In this document: positions 41,969 through 51,846 of the stretch, one piece after another
Position numbering within the stretch: position 1 is the first letter of the stretch
Layout: the number at the start of each line of letters is the position of its first letter
DNA from: Streptomyces sp. NBC_01341
GTDB lineage: Bacteria > Actinomycetota > Actinomycetes > Streptomycetales > Streptomycetaceae
Direction of reading: 5' to 3'
Length of the DNA: 64,000 nt
NCBI RefSeq assembly: GCF_035946055.1
Contig: NZ_CP108364.1
Coordinates: forward strand, 1,426,001 to 1,490,000
Translations under genes and position numbers: made by a program
The notes under the pieces: model-generated
Seen by the model: the letters and a program-made list of their open reading frames with translations, nothing else
Database searches by the model: none
Told to the model about the DNA's origin: nothing

Positions 41969-42807
41969 CAGTGCTTCACCGCCCCGGCCGCCAGACCGCC
42001 CGTGATCCGCTTCTGGATGACCGCGAAGAGGACGAGTGAGGGCAGGGTGGCGAGGAACGCGGCGGCGGCGAGGGGTCCGAGGTCGGCCACCCCTTCCGCG
42101 CCGAGGAAATGGGTGAGTACGACCGGCAAGGTCTGCTTCTCCGGTGTCTTGAGGAGGACGAGGGCGAAGAAGAACTCGTTCCACGCGGTGATGAACGCGA
42201 ACAGCGCCGTGGCGACGATCCCGGGGGCCAGCAACGGTGCGGTGACGGACAGGAGGGTGCGCGCCTTCCCTGCGCCGTCGACCGCCGCCGCCTCCTCGAG
42301 TTCGGGCGGCACGGCACGTACGTAGCCGGCCAGCATCCACAGCGCGAAGGGCAGCGACCAGACGACGTACACCAGGATCAGCCCCCACAAGGAGTTGATC
42401 AGGTGCAGGTTCTTGAGGACGAGGAAGAGCGGAATGATCACCAGGACGAAGGGGAACGCCTGACTGATCACGACCCACCCGGTGGCGGCCGTGGCCATGC
42501 GTCCCCGGTGACGCGCCATCACATAGGCCATGGGTGTGGCGATGACCACGGCGATCAGCGCCGCACAGAGCGCGGCGGTGAGCGAGTTGGCCGCGGCCCT
42601 GAGCAGCGGCTGCTCGTCGAAGGCCTGCCGGAAGTTGTCCAGGGTCGGGTCCCGGGGGATCCAGGTGGGGTGCAGTGACCCCAGCTCGCGGGCCGGTTTG
42701 AAGGCGGTGGAGATCAGCCACAGGAAGGGGAACGCCAGGAAGACGAGGTAGCACAGGAGCGCGGTGTACTGGCCGGCGCGCGCGGTTCTGCCCGTACGGA
42801 GGCTCAT
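41968..42807 (-). CDS. Sugar ABC transporter permease (MalG-like)
   Basis: A 279-residue inner-membrane permease with six helices (first YTALLCYLVFLAFPFLWLIS). The EAA loop is VPPELEEAAAVDGAGKARTL, the docking site for the ATPase. It starts in a 4-bp overlap (ATGA) with the first permease gene. Confidence 0.9.
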   Translation of the reverse strand: MSLRTGRTARAGQYTALLCYLVFLAFPFLWLISTAFKPARELGSLHPTWIPRDPTLDNFRQAFDEQPLLRAAANSLTAALCAALIAVVIATPMAYVMARHRGRMATAATGWVVISQAFPFVLVIIPLFLVLKNLHLINSLWGLILVYVVWSLPFALWMLAGYVRAVPPELEEAAAVDGAGKARTLLSVTAPLLAPGIVATALFAFITAWNEFFFALVLLKTPEKQTLPVVLTHFLGAEGVADLGPLAAAAFLATLPSLVLFAVIQKRITGGLAAGAVKH

Positions 42808-43742
42808 GCGTCCTCGCCTCCCCTGAGCCGGCCGACGAGGTGGACCGCGAGGATCACCGAGATGACGGCGACCATCACGCATCCCATGGCGGCGGCATAG
42901 CCGAACTGTCCGTAGCGGAACGCCTCTTCGTAGGCGAAGAGCATCGGCAGCCGGGTTCGTCCGCCGGGGCCGCCGCTGGTCAGGACGTAGACCAGGGCGA
43001 AGGAGTTGAAGTTCCAGATGAAGTTGAGGGCGCTGATGGCGAGCGCCACCGGTCTGAGGGCGGGCCAGGTGACGGTCCGGAAACGGCGCCACGCGCCGGC
43101 CCCGTCCAGGGCGGCCGCCTCGTGGAGTTCGTGCGGGGTGTTCTGGAGTCCGGCGAGGAGCGCGACGGTGGTCTGGGGCATGCCGGCCCAGACGCCGACG
43201 ACGATCACGGCGGGCAGGGCGGTGGCGAGGCCGGTCAGCCAGTCCCTGCCGTCCCCGAGCCCGAGATCGCGGATCGTCTCGTTCAGGATGCCCGCGTCGG
43301 GGTTGTAGACGAGACGCCACATGATGCCGACGACCACCTCGGGCATCGCCCACGGGATGATCGCCAGCGCCCTGGCCAGCCAGCGCATCCGGAGGTTCGC
43401 GTCGAGCAGCAGTGCGAGGCCGAGGGCGAGGACGAACTGCGGCACCGTGACGCCGACGGCCCACAGCAGCCCGATCCGGAAGGACTCCCAGAACAGGCCG
43501 TCGTGCAGCAGGTCCTGGAAGTTGAGGACGCCGATGAACTGCGTGGAGCGGGTACGCCCCGACTGCGCGTCCGTGAAGGCCAGTGCGATGCCGTAGAGCA
43601 GGGGGCCGACACTCAGGATCAGGATCGGGATCAGCGCGGGCAGTACCAGGAACCACGTCGCCGCGTCCCGCCTCCGGCGCACGCGCGGCCCCTCCTGGGG
43701 GACCTTGCGCCCGGACCGCGTCGTTGCGGTCGCCAGTGCCAT
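42804..43742 (-). CDS. Sugar ABC transporter permease (MalF-like)
   Basis: A 312-residue permease starting at ATG 43742, eight bases after AAGGGG. The first membrane helix is TWFLVLPALIPILILSVGPL, and its EAA loop is TPHELHEAAALDGAGAWRRF. It is the first gene of a three-gene operon that lacks an ATPase; in streptomycetes such systems usually borrow the shared ATPase MsiK. No LacI or ROK regulator gene is adjacent. Confidence 0.9.
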   Translation of the reverse strand: MALATATTRSGRKVPQEGPRVRRRRDAATWFLVLPALIPILILSVGPLLYGIALAFTDAQSGRTRSTQFIGVLNFQDLLHDGLFWESFRIGLLWAVGVTVPQFVLALGLALLLDANLRMRWLARALAIIPWAMPEVVVGIMWRLVYNPDAGILNETIRDLGLGDGRDWLTGLATALPAVIVVGVWAGMPQTTVALLAGLQNTPHELHEAAALDGAGAWRRFRTVTWPALRPVALAISALNFIWNFNSFALVYVLTSGGPGGRTRLPMLFAYEEAFRYGQFGYAAAMGCVMVAVISVILAVHLVGRLRGGEDA

Positions 43743-43867
43743 GAATTCGACCCCTTTGCCCGATTGGATCGGTTTCATATCCGTCTGGCTGCCTGGGCGG
43801 CCTCCGTCATCGTGCTGACGGGCCGCCCGTTCGTCAAGGTGGCCTGCGGGGATGAGAAAATCCGGCC

Positions 43868-44734
43868 ATGGACGAGATGCGCGCACGCGAGGTTCTGACC
43901 GCCGCCGGACTGCCGGGCGGCGCCGAGCTCCTCGCGCTGGGCGAGAACGCGGTGTTCGCCGACGGTGACGTGGTGATCAAGGTCGGCCGGGACGCGACCC
44001 ACCACCCGGAGCTGCGGGACCGGGCTGCGCGTGAAGTGGCCGTGGCCCGCTGGCTGGCCGCGTCCGGCGTGCCGGCCGTGCGTGCCGCCGAACCGGACGC
44101 CCGGCTGGTGGAGGGGCACCCGGTGACGCTCTGGCACCGGCTGCCGGACGCCGTACGCCCGCCGCTGCCGCGCGATCTGGCGCCGCTGCTCACGCAGGTG
44201 CACGCCCTGCCCGCACCCGAGGACTTCACGCTTCCGCGCCGCGAGCTGCTCGGCGGGGTCGAGCGCTGGCTGCGACTGGCGGGCGACGCGATCGACCCCG
44301 CCGACGCGGACTACCTGCGGGGCCGGCGCGACGGTTTCGCCAAGGCAGCGGCTGCCCTGGCCCCCCACCTGGCACCGGGCCCCATTCATGGCGACGCCCT
44401 CCCCCGGAACGTCCACATCGGCCCCGACGGGCCGGTCCTGGTCGACCTGGAGACCTTCTCAGCCGATCTGCGCGAGCACGATCTGGTGGTCCTCGCACTC
44501 TCCCGGGACCGGTACGGCCTGCCCGCCGACGCCTACGACGATTTCACCGAGGCGTACGGCTGGGACGTACGCGCCTGGGAGGGATGCGCGGTGCTGCGCG
44601 GCGCACGCGAGACGGCGAGCTGCGCCTGGGTCTCCCAGCACGCCGCCGTGAACCCCAGGGCACTGACGGAATTCCGCCGCAGGGTGGCGTCACTGCGCGA
44701 GGACGACCCCGAGGTGCGCTGGTACCCCTTCTGA
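43868..44734 (+). CDS. Aminoglycoside phosphotransferase (APH) family kinase
   Basis: A 288-residue protein-kinase-fold enzyme. The small lobe holds VFADGDVVIKVGRDATHHPE with the ATP-binding Lys. The catalytic loop is GPIHGDALPRNVHIGPDG (HGD motif, near residues 176-179) and the metal-binding Asp is in GPVLVDLETFSADL. Many members phosphorylate small molecules such as homoserine, choline or sugars rather than antibiotics; nothing nearby identifies the substrate. It starts MDEMRAREVLTAAGLPGGAE. Confidence 0.85.
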   Translation: MDEMRAREVLTAAGLPGGAELLALGENAVFADGDVVIKVGRDATHHPELRDRAAREVAVARWLAASGVPAVRAAEPDARLVEGHPVTLWHRLPDAVRPPLPRDLAPLLTQVHALPAPEDFTLPRRELLGGVERWLRLAGDAIDPADADYLRGRRDGFAKAAAALAPHLAPGPIHGDALPRNVHIGPDGPVLVDLETFSADLREHDLVVLALSRDRYGLPADAYDDFTEAYGWDVRAWEGCAVLRGARETASCAWVSQHAAVNPRALTEFRRRVASLREDDPEVRWYPF

Positions 44735-44744
44735 GCGGGCGGCG

Positions 44745-45476
44745 TCAGGAGGCGGTCGCCGCGGCCGGCTCCCGCAGCGGCCAGCGGCCGTCGATCACCG
44801 CGTCAGCCGTGCCCTTGCGGCGCAGGAACTCCTGGAAGTCGGCGGCCCAGTCCGCATACCACGCGATCTGACGCTCGTGCAGCTCGGCCGTCGGCAGGGC
44901 GGCGACCGAGCCGTGCCGCTCCGCTATCGCGTAGGCCACGCGCACCGCCGCCAGCGCGTCGGCGGCCGCGTCGTGCGCCCCGCCGTGCACCACGCCGTAC
45001 TCCACGCAGACCGCCTCCAGGGTGCGCTTGCCCTTGCGGTACCGGTCGACGGCGCGGTCGATGGTGTACGGGTCGATGACGGGTCCGACCTCCCGGCCGC
45101 CCAGCCGGTCACCCAGGGACGGCAGACCATGGCGCCGCAGCTCGGCGGAGAGCAGCGTCAGGTCGAACGCCGCGTTGTAGGCCACCACGGGCACACCCTC
45201 GCGCCAGTACTCCACGAGCGTCCCCGCGATCTCGTCCGCCACCTCGCGCACCGGGCGGCCCTCCGCCGCCGCCCGCTCGCTGCTGATGCCGTGGATGGCG
45301 GAAGCCTGCTCGGGAATCCGTATGCCGGGGTCCGCCAGCCAGGTGCCGCTGCGGACCGGCTCGCCGTGCCTGCTGTCCACCGCGACGACCGCGGCGGTGA
45401 CGATCCGGGCCTCCGACGGGTCCGTGCCCGTCGTCTCCAGGTCGAAACCGACCAGGCGCTCCTGGTGCCAGCTCAT
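44745..45476 (-). CDS. DnaQ-like 3'-5' exonuclease
   Basis: A 243-residue DEDDh exonuclease. Exo I is GFDLETTGTDP (Asp and Glu near 11-13), Exo II VPVVAYNAAFDLTLLSAELR, and Exo III VHGGAHDAAADALAAVRVAY with the His-Asp pair. It resembles stand-alone proofreading-type exonucleases that trim DNA or RNA ends rather than a polymerase III subunit. It starts MSWHQERLVGFDLETTG and is monocistronic. Confidence 0.9.
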   Translation of the reverse strand: MSWHQERLVGFDLETTGTDPSEARIVTAAVVAVDSRHGEPVRSGTWLADPGIRIPEQASAIHGISSERAAAEGRPVREVADEIAGTLVEYWREGVPVVAYNAAFDLTLLSAELRRHGLPSLGDRLGGREVGPVIDPYTIDRAVDRYRKGKRTLEAVCVEYGVVHGGAHDAAADALAAVRVAYAIAERHGSVAALPTAELHERQIAWYADWAADFQEFLRRKGTADAVIDGRWPLREPAAATAS

Positions 45477-45556
45477 CCCCTGCCTCCTCCTGTGGTGCGT
45501 TCCCCCGAGTGATGACCAACCCTCGCACGCGCCACTGACAACGGGAGGAGGGGGCG

Positions 45557-46789
45557 TCAGGAGACGGGCCTGGAGTCCGTCCAGACCGACTCGAACTCCT
45601 CGCGGTAGGTCTCGAAGAGTCCGTGCTCGCTGTCCTGCCCCGCCCGGACCACCGCGCGCCCGCCGCCGCGCAGCACCAGCACGGGCGCCTCCATGCCGCG
45701 TGCCCGCCGGAGATAGGGCTGGACGACCCCGACGGCGTCGGGACCGTCGCCGTCCACCAGGTACGCCGTGAAGCGCGGCGTCTCGTCGAAGACGTGGATC
45801 TGGAAGGCGTCGGGGTCCCGGAGCTTGGAGCGGACCCGGCGCATGTGGAGGATGTTCATCTCCACCGAGCGGCTCAGCTCGGCCTTCTTGAGGCCCAGTT
45901 CGCGCTCCCTGCGCTTGACCGCGCTGCTCGCCGGGTTGATGAAGAGCAGCCTGACCCGGCAGCCGGACTCGGCGAGGCGGACCAGCCGGCGCCCGGAGAA
46001 GTTCTGCGTGAGGAGGTTGAGACCGATGCCGATCGCGTCCAGCCGGCGGGCGCCGCCGAACAGGTCCTCGGCGGGCAGCTGGCGCTGCAGCCGCACCCGG
46101 TCGGGGTGGACCGACACCACGTCGGCGTAGCGGTCGCCGACCAGCTCCTCCACCGCGTCGACGGGCAGCCGGTCGGCGGACGGGACGGCGGCCCCGCTGC
46201 CGAGGATCTCCAGGAGCCGGGCGGAGGCCCGCTCGGCCTGCGCGAGCACCGCCTCGTTCAGCGCGCGGTTGCGGGAGACGACGTTGCGGGCCACCTCCAG
46301 CTCGTCGAGTGCGAGCTCGACCTCGCGGCGGTCGTCGAAGTAGGGCTCGAAACAGGGCCAGTGCTGGACCATCAGCTCGCGCAGCTGCGGCAGTGTCAGG
46401 AAGCTGAGGACGTTGTCGTCGGCCGGGTCGAGCAGATAGCCCTTGCGGCGGGAGACCTCACGGACCGCCACGGCCCGCTGCACCCACTCCTGCCCGGCGG
46501 GCCCCGCGGCGGCGACCACCCAGTCCTCGCCGTGCACCGGTTCGTAGATCGGCCGGATCACCGCGGAGACCACGGCGCGCAGCCGCTGCTCCACCAGATT
46601 CAGCCAGATGTACGCACGCCCCGCCCGCTGGGCGCGCGTACGCACCTCGTTCCAGGCGTCCGCGCCCCAGTCCAGCTCGGCGCCGATCTCCATGGGCTGT
46701 GCGAGGGAGACCGCCCCCGGCTGGGCATCGGTCGATTCCCCCTCGTGACCTGCGTCACCTGGGGGCAGCTCGAATCCTCCCGAGCTCAC
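45557..46789 (-). CDS. SAV2148-family HEPN-domain protein
   Basis: A 410-residue cytoplasmic protein with a pattern I associate with the SAV2148 family of Streptomyces. After an acidic N-terminus of about 35 residues, residues about 40-165 form a helical HEPN-like domain (AWNEVRTRAQRAGRAYIWLN). The second half (about 240-385) has LFGGARRLDAIGIGLNLLTQ and GCRVRLLFINPASSAVKRRE, suggesting a phospholipase-D-like or other alpha/beta domain. HEPN domains are often RNA-binding or RNases, but the catalytic RxxxxH motif is not evident. Start GTG 46789 is tentative; the frame stays open to 46879. Confidence 0.7.
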   Translation of the reverse strand: MSSGGFELPPGDAGHEGESTDAQPGAVSLAQPMEIGAELDWGADAWNEVRTRAQRAGRAYIWLNLVEQRLRAVVSAVIRPIYEPVHGEDWVVAAAGPAGQEWVQRAVAVREVSRRKGYLLDPADDNVLSFLTLPQLRELMVQHWPCFEPYFDDRREVELALDELEVARNVVSRNRALNEAVLAQAERASARLLEILGSGAAVPSADRLPVDAVEELVGDRYADVVSVHPDRVRLQRQLPAEDLFGGARRLDAIGIGLNLLTQNFSGRRLVRLAESGCRVRLLFINPASSAVKRRERELGLKKAELSRSVEMNILHMRRVRSKLRDPDAFQIHVFDETPRFTAYLVDGDGPDAVGVVQPYLRRARGMEAPVLVLRGGGRAVVRAGQDSEHGLFETYREEFESVWTDSRPVS

Positions 46790-47169
46790 CCGCGTACCGC
46801 CTTCCACTCCCCCACCAACGATCAAGGAAGGGTACTCCGCAAGCGGGAGCCGGTGCAGCAGGATGCACATGCTCCTCACTCAACTCCCCTATGAATCCGG
46901 CCTGTTCCTTGCGACGAGATCGGATGGAGTGAGATGGTTCATAGTGATTGCGCACCCTCTCGCATGCCGCATACCGGACGGAGGAGCTGTCGGGCGGCCC
47001 GTGCCCCCTGTCCGGGCGACACGGAAGTGTCCCAGGTTGACCGGCCCGACGGGATCGCGTCGACGGGACCCGGCCGCACCGGCCGACGTACTAGGTACAG
47101 GACCGTCTTTCGGGGAGTATCGGGGCGAAAACCCCCAGCACCCGGATCAGAAGTGGAAGAGTCCTATCT
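46790..47169. other. 380-bp divergent promoter region
   Basis: It separates the SAV2148-type gene from glgX. A TTGACC at 47038 and TAGGTA near 47093 are possible elements of glgX promoters but are not correctly spaced as a pair. Nothing else is supported. Confidence 0.5.
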
Positions 47170-49326
47170 ATGCAGGTCTGGCCGGGACACGCCTATCCCC
47201 TCGGCGCCACCTACGACGGCGCCGGAACCAACTTCGCGGTCTTCTCCGAGGCCGCCGACCGGATCGAGTTGTGCCTGCTGCACGACGACGGTTCGGAGAC
47301 GGCGGTGGAACTCCGCGAGACCGACGCCTTCGTCCGTCATGCCTATCTGCCCGGGGTGATGCCGGGGCAGCGTTACGGCTTCCGGGTGCACGGCCCGTAC
47401 GAGCCGCAGCACGGGCAGCGCTGCAACTCGGCGAAACTGCTCCTCGACCCGTACGCACGTGCGATCTCCGGAAAGATCGAGTGGGGCGAGGCGGTGTACG
47501 GCTATCCGTTCGGGAAGCCGGACGAGCGCAACGACCTCGACTCGGCGCCGCACACGATGAGCTCGGTCGTGGTCAACCCCTACTTCGACTGGGGCGACGA
47601 CCGCCGCCCCCGTACGGACTACCACCGCACGGTGATCTACGAGGCCCACGTGAAGGGCCTGACCATGCTCCACCCGGGCCTGCCCGAGGAACTGCGCGGC
47701 ACGTACGCGGGACTCGCGCACCCGGAGATCATCGCCCACCTGACCGAGTTGGGGGTGACGGCGATCGAACTGATGCCGGTCCACCAGTTCGTCCAGGACC
47801 ACCGGCTGGCCGACGCGGGCCTCGCCAACTACTGGGGCTACAACACCATCGGCTTCTTCGCGCCGCACAACGCCTACGCCTCGTGGGGCGACCGGGGCGA
47901 GCAGGTGCTGGAGTTCAAACAGGCGGTCAAGGCACTGCATCAAGCGGGCATCGAGGTGATCCTCGACGTGGTCTACAACCACACGGCGGAGGGCAACCAC
48001 CTCGGCCCGACGCTTTCCTTCCGGGGGCTCGACAACGCCTCGTACTACCGCCTGGCCGATGACCAGAAGTACTACATGGACACCACGGGCACCGGGAACT
48101 CCCTGCTCATGCGGTCCCCGCACGTCCTGCAGCTGATCATGGACTCGCTGCGGTACTGGGTGACCGAGATGCATGTGGACGGCTTCCGCTTCGATCTGGC
48201 GGCCACGCTCGCACGCCAGTTCCACGAGGTGGACCGGCTGTCGTCGTTCTTCGACCTGGTCCAGCAGGACCCGGTCGTGAGTCAGGTGAAGCTGATCGCC
48301 GAACCGTGGGACGTGGGCGAGGGCGGTTACCAGGTCGGTAACTTCCCGCCTCTGTGGACCGAGTGGAACGGCAAGTACCGCGACACCGTCCGTGACCTCT
48401 GGCGGGGCGAGCCGCGCACGCTCGCCGAATTCGCGGGCCGCCTCACGGGCTCGTCCGACCTCTACCAGGACGACGGGCGGCGCCCGCTCGCCTCGATCAA
48501 CTTCACGACCTGCCACGACGGCTTCACGCTGCACGACCTCGTCTCGTACAACGACAAGCGCAACGAGGCCAACGGCGAGGGCAACCGGGACGGCGAGAGC
48601 CACAACCGCTCGTGGAACTGCGGCGCGGAGGGCGAGACCGAGGACAAGGAGGTCCTGGAGCTGCGCAGCCGTCAGATGCGCAACTTCATCGCCACGCTGA
48701 TGCTGTCCCAGGGCGTGCCGATGCTGAGCCACGGCGACGAGTTCGCACGCACGCAGCGGGGCAACAACAACGGCTACTGCCAGGACAACGAGCTCTCCTG
48801 GGTCCACTGGCCCGACCCGGCCGCCGCCGCGCGCGCCGAGGACAAGGACGATGACGGCGGCGGCACGGACACGAGCCTGCTGGAGTTCACCCGGGCGATG
48901 GTCTGGCTGCGGCGCGACCACCCGGTCTTCCGGCGCAGGCGCTTCTTCCACGGCCGTCCGGTGGAGGGCACGCACGACGAGCTGTCCGACATCGCGTGGT
49001 TCACCCCCAGGGGTGAGGAGATGACCCAGCGGGACTGGCAGGCCGCCCACGCCAAGGCGATGACGGTCTTCCTGAACGGCCACGCGATCTCCGAGCCGGG
49101 GCCCCGCGGCGAGCGGATCTCCGACGACTCGTTCCTGCTGATGTTCAACGCGGGGGCCGAGACCCTGGAGTTCGCCGTGCCGATGAACCACGGCAAGCAG
49201 TGGCAGGTCGTCGTGGACACCGCCGTACCGGACGGGGTGCCGCCGGGCGCGGGGCCCAAGGTGTCCGCGGGTGAGCGGGTGACTCTCGTCGGCCGGAGTC
49301 TCAGCGTGCTCAAACGTCCGGCGTAG
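47170..49326 (+). CDS. glgX: Glycogen debranching enzyme
   Basis: A 718-residue GH13 enzyme (GlgX/TreX) that hydrolyses alpha-1,6 branches of glycogen. An N-terminal CBM48 domain (residues 10-100, TNFAVFSEAADRIELCLLHD) precedes the (beta/alpha)8 barrel. Conserved regions are VILDVVYNHTAEGNHLG, DGFRFDLAATLAR with the nucleophile Asp near 342, LIAEPWDVGEGGYQVG with the acid Glu near 378 and FTTCHDGFTLHDLVSYN with the stabilising Asp near 451. Next to treY it is best read as the first step of the TreX-TreY-TreZ route that turns glycogen into trehalose. Confidence 0.95.
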   Translation: MQVWPGHAYPLGATYDGAGTNFAVFSEAADRIELCLLHDDGSETAVELRETDAFVRHAYLPGVMPGQRYGFRVHGPYEPQHGQRCNSAKLLLDPYARAISGKIEWGEAVYGYPFGKPDERNDLDSAPHTMSSVVVNPYFDWGDDRRPRTDYHRTVIYEAHVKGLTMLHPGLPEELRGTYAGLAHPEIIAHLTELGVTAIELMPVHQFVQDHRLADAGLANYWGYNTIGFFAPHNAYASWGDRGEQVLEFKQAVKALHQAGIEVILDVVYNHTAEGNHLGPTLSFRGLDNASYYRLADDQKYYMDTTGTGNSLLMRSPHVLQLIMDSLRYWVTEMHVDGFRFDLAATLARQFHEVDRLSSFFDLVQQDPVVSQVKLIAEPWDVGEGGYQVGNFPPLWTEWNGKYRDTVRDLWRGEPRTLAEFAGRLTGSSDLYQDDGRRPLASINFTTCHDGFTLHDLVSYNDKRNEANGEGNRDGESHNRSWNCGAEGETEDKEVLELRSRQMRNFIATLMLSQGVPMLSHGDEFARTQRGNNNGYCQDNELSWVHWPDPAAAARAEDKDDDGGGTDTSLLEFTRAMVWLRRDHPVFRRRRFFHGRPVEGTHDELSDIAWFTPRGEEMTQRDWQAAHAKAMTVFLNGHAISEPGPRGERISDDSFLLMFNAGAETLEFAVPMNHGKQWQVVVDTAVPDGVPPGAGPKVSAGERVTLVGRSLSVLKRPA

Positions 49327-49424
49327 GCCGATGGGGTGCCGGGGACGCGATGGCGCCCCGCCGGTGGGTGCCGGGTGGCCGAGAAGGTGGGGAGAGAGCC
49401 GCCCGGCTGGGTACGTACGAGTCC

Positions 49425-51830
49425 ATGACGCCCACCGCCACGTACCGGCTGCAGCTCCAACCGGACTTCCCGTTCGCCGCCGCCGCGGACGCCGTGCCGT
49501 ATCTCGCCGAGCTCGGCGTCTCCCATCTGCACCTCTCGCCCGTCCTGGAGGCCGTGCCCGGCTCCGGACACGGCTACGACGTCGTCGACCACGGCAGGGT
49601 GCGGGCCGAGTTCGGCGGTGAGGAGGGGCTGCGCGAACTGTCCGCCACAGCGCGGGCCCACGGCCTCGGGCTCGTCCTGGACATCGTGCCGAACCACATG
49701 GCCGCCGCGCCCCGCCACAACCTGCCGCTGTGGGAGGTGCTGCGCGAGGGTCCGGATTCCCCGTACGCCCGCTGGTTCGACATCGACTGGGCGGCCGGAG
49801 GCGGGAAGGTCCTGCTGCCGGTGCTCGGGGGGCGCGTCGGCGAGGAGAGCGCCCGCTTCGAGCGGGGCGCCCGGGGCGACGGCACGCCCGTACTCCGCTA
49901 CGCCGATCTGGAGTTCCCCCTGCGCGACGGCACGGCGGACCTCCCCCTGCCCGAACTGCTGGCCGCCCAGCACTACCGTCTCGCCTGGTGGCGGCTGGCC
50001 AGGACCGAGCTGAACTACCGGCGCTTCTTCACCATCTCCGACCTGATCGGGGTCCGGGTGGAGCATCCCGAGGTGTTCGCCGCCACTCACGGCAAGATCC
50101 TCGAACTGGTCCGCGACGGGGTCGTCGAGGGGCTGCGCATCGACCACCCGGACGGGCTGGCCGATCCCGAGGCGTATCTCCGGCAGCTGGGCGAGGCCAC
50201 CGGCGGACGCTGGACGGTGGTCGAGAAGATCCTCACCGGCGCCGAGGCCCTGCCCGCCGGCTGGGCGGTCGCGGGGACGACCGGGTACGACGCGCTGCAC
50301 CGGATCGACGGCCTGTTCACCGACCCGATGGGCGCGGCGGACCTGCTCGGCCGCTACCGGGACTTCGCGGGCCCCCAGGGCGATCGCGGCGGCTACTGGA
50401 CCGCCACCGTCCGCAGGGCGGCGTACCGCGTCGTCACCCACGAACTGGCCGCCGAGACGGAATGGCTGACACGTCTCGCCGTCCAGGTCTGCGCCGGGGA
50501 TCCCTCGACGCGCGACCACGCCCCGTGGGCGCTGCACACGGCGGTGCGCGAGCTGCTGGTACGGGTGCCCGTCTACCGGCCGTACGTCACGGCCGGCGGG
50601 CCGCTCACGGAGATCGCGGAGTCGACGCTGCCGGCCGAGGCGGTGCGGGACGCCAAGGCCGCGTTCTCCGTCCCCCAGGAGGCGGACGCGGTGGACGTGG
50701 TGCGGGGCCTGGCGCTGGGTCGGCTGGGCGACGGGCCGGAGCACGCGTCGTTCTGCGCGCGGTTCGCGCAGACGGCCTCCGCCCTGCACGCCAAGTCCGT
50801 GGAGGACACGGCGTTCTACCGGTACGTCCCGCTGATCTCGGCGACCGAGGTGGGCGGCGACCCGGGGCAGCCGGCGGTGAGCCCCGAGGAGTTCCATGCC
50901 TTCGGCACCCGCCTCAGCCGTGACTGGCCCGGCACCGGCACCGTGCTGACCACGCACGACACCAAACGCAGCGGGGACGTGCGGGCCCGGATCGCGGTCC
51001 TGTCCGAGTGCCCGGAGAGGTGGTCCTCCCTGGTGGAGCAGCTGTCCAGGGCCACGCCCGTGCCGGCGCCCGACCCGCAGCTGGCCTGGCAGGCCTGGCA
51101 GTCGGCGTACGGCTGCGCGGGCCTGCCGGTGGGTGAGATGGCGGGGCGGCTGGAGCCCGCGCTGCTGAAGTCCGTGCGGGAAGCGGGTCTGTTCACGAGC
51201 TGGACCGAGCCGGATCCTGCGTACGAGCGTGCGGTGACCGACTTCGTCGGGGCGGGTCCGGCCAGCGACGCCGGCGAGGCACGGGTGCTGATGACCCGGT
51301 TCGCGCAGGAACTCGCGCCCTTCGTGCGGGCCAATGTCCTGGGCGCGGCGCTGGTGCACCTGACGATGCCGGGCGTCCCCGATCTCTACCAGGGCACGGA
51401 GCGGGAGTACATCGCACTGGTCGACCCGGACAACCGGCGGCCGTTCAGCAGGCCCTCGGAGGGCGGTGACGAGAAGGCGGCGCTCACGGTGGCCGCGCTG
51501 CGGCTGCGCCGGGAACGCCCCGAGGTCTTCGGCGAGTCCGGCACCTACGCCCCGGTGTCCGCGCGGGGTCCTGCGGCCGCCCACTGCCTGGCGTTCTGCC
51601 GGTCCGGCGAGGTGGTCACGGCGGTGACGCGGCTGGCGCTGCGGCTCGACGAGGAGGGCGGCTGGCGCGACACCGTGCTCACGCTGCCCGGCGAGGGACC
51701 GTGGACCGACCTCCTGTCACCGGGCGGGGATTTCACCGGTCCTGACGTCCCGGTGGCGGAACTCTTCGCGGAGCGTCCCGTGGCGCTCCTCGTGCGGACG
51801 GGCGGTTCTGGCACCCCCGGGGGCGGCTGA
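49425..51830 (+). CDS. treY: Maltooligosyl trehalose synthase
   Basis: An 801-residue GH13 enzyme that isomerises the terminal alpha-1,4 bond of maltooligosaccharides to alpha-1,1. It opens TPTATYRLQLQPDFPFAAAA, then LGVSHLHLSPVLEAVPGSGH, the TreY variant of GH13 region I. The barrel motifs are GLVLDIVPNHMAA, VEGLRIDHPDGLADPEAYLR (nucleophile Asp), TVVEKILTGAEALPAGWAVA (acid Glu) and TVLTTHDTKRSGDVRARIAV. ATG 49425 is chosen on family grounds; an in-frame GTG near 49368 has a better ribosome-binding context, so the N-terminus could be longer. Confidence 0.94.
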   Translation: MTPTATYRLQLQPDFPFAAAADAVPYLAELGVSHLHLSPVLEAVPGSGHGYDVVDHGRVRAEFGGEEGLRELSATARAHGLGLVLDIVPNHMAAAPRHNLPLWEVLREGPDSPYARWFDIDWAAGGGKVLLPVLGGRVGEESARFERGARGDGTPVLRYADLEFPLRDGTADLPLPELLAAQHYRLAWWRLARTELNYRRFFTISDLIGVRVEHPEVFAATHGKILELVRDGVVEGLRIDHPDGLADPEAYLRQLGEATGGRWTVVEKILTGAEALPAGWAVAGTTGYDALHRIDGLFTDPMGAADLLGRYRDFAGPQGDRGGYWTATVRRAAYRVVTHELAAETEWLTRLAVQVCAGDPSTRDHAPWALHTAVRELLVRVPVYRPYVTAGGPLTEIAESTLPAEAVRDAKAAFSVPQEADAVDVVRGLALGRLGDGPEHASFCARFAQTASALHAKSVEDTAFYRYVPLISATEVGGDPGQPAVSPEEFHAFGTRLSRDWPGTGTVLTTHDTKRSGDVRARIAVLSECPERWSSLVEQLSRATPVPAPDPQLAWQAWQSAYGCAGLPVGEMAGRLEPALLKSVREAGLFTSWTEPDPAYERAVTDFVGAGPASDAGEARVLMTRFAQELAPFVRANVLGAALVHLTMPGVPDLYQGTEREYIALVDPDNRRPFSRPSEGGDEKAALTVAALRLRRERPEVFGESGTYAPVSARGPAAAHCLAFCRSGEVVTAVTRLALRLDEEGGWRDTVLTLPGEGPWTDLLSPGGDFTGPDVPVAELFAERPVALLVRTGGSGTPGGG

Positions 51831-51846
51831 CCGGGGTGGGGCGGGC

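Noticed and set aside
43743..43867. Possible LacI operator upstream of the sugar transporter
   Set aside because: The sequence around GGTTTCATATCC lacks a clear palindrome and no LacI gene is adjacent.
48774..51584. 936-codon open frame on the minus strand
   Set aside because: Antisense shadow of treY and the end of glgX, both of which have full catalytic motifs.
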